The notes under the pieces: model-generated
What the model saw: only the letters and a program-made list of their open reading frames with translations
What the model was told of the DNA's origin: nothing
Databases searched by the model: none
Origin: Terriglobales bacterium
GTDB taxonomy: Bacteria; Acidobacteriota; Terriglobia; Terriglobales; Acidobacteriaceae
Reading direction: 5' to 3'
Assembly (NCBI GenBank): GCA_015655195.1
Contig: JAATFM010000324.1
Coordinates: 1 to 42,317, forward strand
Length of the DNA stretch: 42,317 nucleotides
Position numbers and translations under genes: made by a program
Shown here: positions 41,946 through 42,317 of the stretch, in pieces
How positions within the stretch are numbered: the stretch's first letter is position 1
Layout of the letters: each line of letters opens with the position of its first letter

Positions 41946-42256
41946 ACATGCAGGCGGTTCCGTTGAACTGGTATCTGCTGCTGAGCGCGGCGCTCTTTTC
42001 GCTGGGCATTGTGGGATTTCTCATCCGGCGCAATCTGATCACGATTTTCATGTCGATTGAGCTGATGCTGAACGGCGTGAATCTTTCCTTTGTCACCTTC
42101 GCGCACCAGTGGCACATGGTGAAGGGGCAGATCTTCGTCTTCTTTGTGATGGTGGTGGCGGCAGCCGAAGCGGCTGTCGGTCTGGCCATCATTATCGCTG
42201 TCTATCGCGCACGCGCAACGCTGGCCGTCGACCGAATCGACCTGATGAAACTATGA
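41942..42256 (+). CDS. nuoK: NADH-quinone oxidoreductase subunit K
   Basis: NuoK (ND4L) is a three-helix subunit with two buried glutamates in the proton path. The 104-residue protein shows '[20 protein letters not shown]', '[16 protein letters not shown]' (first Glu in helix two) and '[21 protein letters not shown]' (second Glu in helix three). GTG 41942 overlaps the nuoJ stop and has AGGAGG 7 bases upstream; ATG 41948 is the alternative. The stop overlaps the nuoL ATG. Confidence 0.95.
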   Translation: MNMQAVPLNWYLLLSAALFSLGIVGFLIRRNLITIFMSIELMLNGVNLSFVTFAHQWHMVKGQIFVFFVMVVAAAEAAVGLAIIIAVYRARATLAVDRIDLMKL

Positions 42257-42317
42257 ACGGACTCCTACATCTCTGGCTGATTCCGCTGCTGCCTTTTGCG
42301 GGATTCCTGCTGAACGG
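42253..42317 (+). CDS. nuoL: NADH-quinone oxidoreductase subunit L, 3'-truncated by window edge
   Basis: Only the first 21 codons are inside the window. They read '[20 protein letters not shown]', the hydrophobic first helix of an antiporter-like subunit, and the ATG overlaps the nuoK stop. In nearly all nuo operons nuoL follows nuoK, which supports the name. The rest lies beyond the edge. Confidence 0.8.
   Translation, partial: MNGLLHLWLIPLLPFAGFLLN

Overview
The window is GC-rich bacterial chromosome and looks like a member of the Acidobacteriota, probably family Acidobacteriaceae (class Terriglobia). The pointers are an acidobacterial-type VWFA-related secreted protein, a secreted S55 (SpoIVB-like) peptidase, TPR/beta-propeller secreted proteins, many GTG/TTG starts and 1-8 nt gene overlaps, and two families of short palindromic intergenic repeats. 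The assignment rests on remembered family traits; no database was searched. No rRNA, tRNA, CRISPR array, transposase or prophage gene was seen.

Left part (1-12.6 kb): a 5'-truncated TPR protein, a zinc-ribbon/PspC protein coupled to an alpha/beta hydrolase, lysA, a DUF433/DUF5615 toxin-antitoxin pair, a secreted type-B carboxylesterase, a small unknown protein, accA with a CPBP-like membrane protein, and a sigma-54 activator / histidine kinase / lipoprotein cluster (NtrC-like two-component system).

Middle part (12.6-30.3 kb): a VWFA protein divergent from an S55 peptidase, a zinc alcohol dehydrogenase, hslR, a flavin reductase-like protein, a large secreted propeller-like protein, a LolC/E-type permease, a PIN toxin-antitoxin pair, a zinc-ribbon protein and a TPR protein on the minus strand, a SET-domain methyltransferase, the classical dnaX-ybaB-recR recombination/replication set, and a convergent tRNA nucleotidyltransferase/poly(A) polymerase-like protein with a long histone-H1-like tail.

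Right part (30.4-42.3 kb): an orphan heme-copper oxidase subunit III, an AT-rich spacer with two small minus-strand genes, then the complex I operon nuoA-C-D-(orf)-E-F-[island]-G-H-J-K-L, running off the window. nuoB and nuoI are absent from their usual places, nuoG carries an extra ferredoxin-like cysteine set, and a lower-GC island with a Sel1 protein, a hicA remnant and an intact hicB splits nuoF from nuoG. The complex would oxidise NADH, reduce quinone and pump protons, so it needs NuoB and NuoI from elsewhere in the genome.

The most unusual items are: a 47-bp palindromic repeat with four copies, one inside the open frame of the S55 peptidase; that peptidase's apparently permuted motif order; the truncated hicA; the Glu-x-Glu nucleotidyltransferase with a Lys/Ala/Pro tail near a SET methyltransferase; and the complex I cluster lacking exactly the two subunits that hold clusters N2, N6a and N6b.
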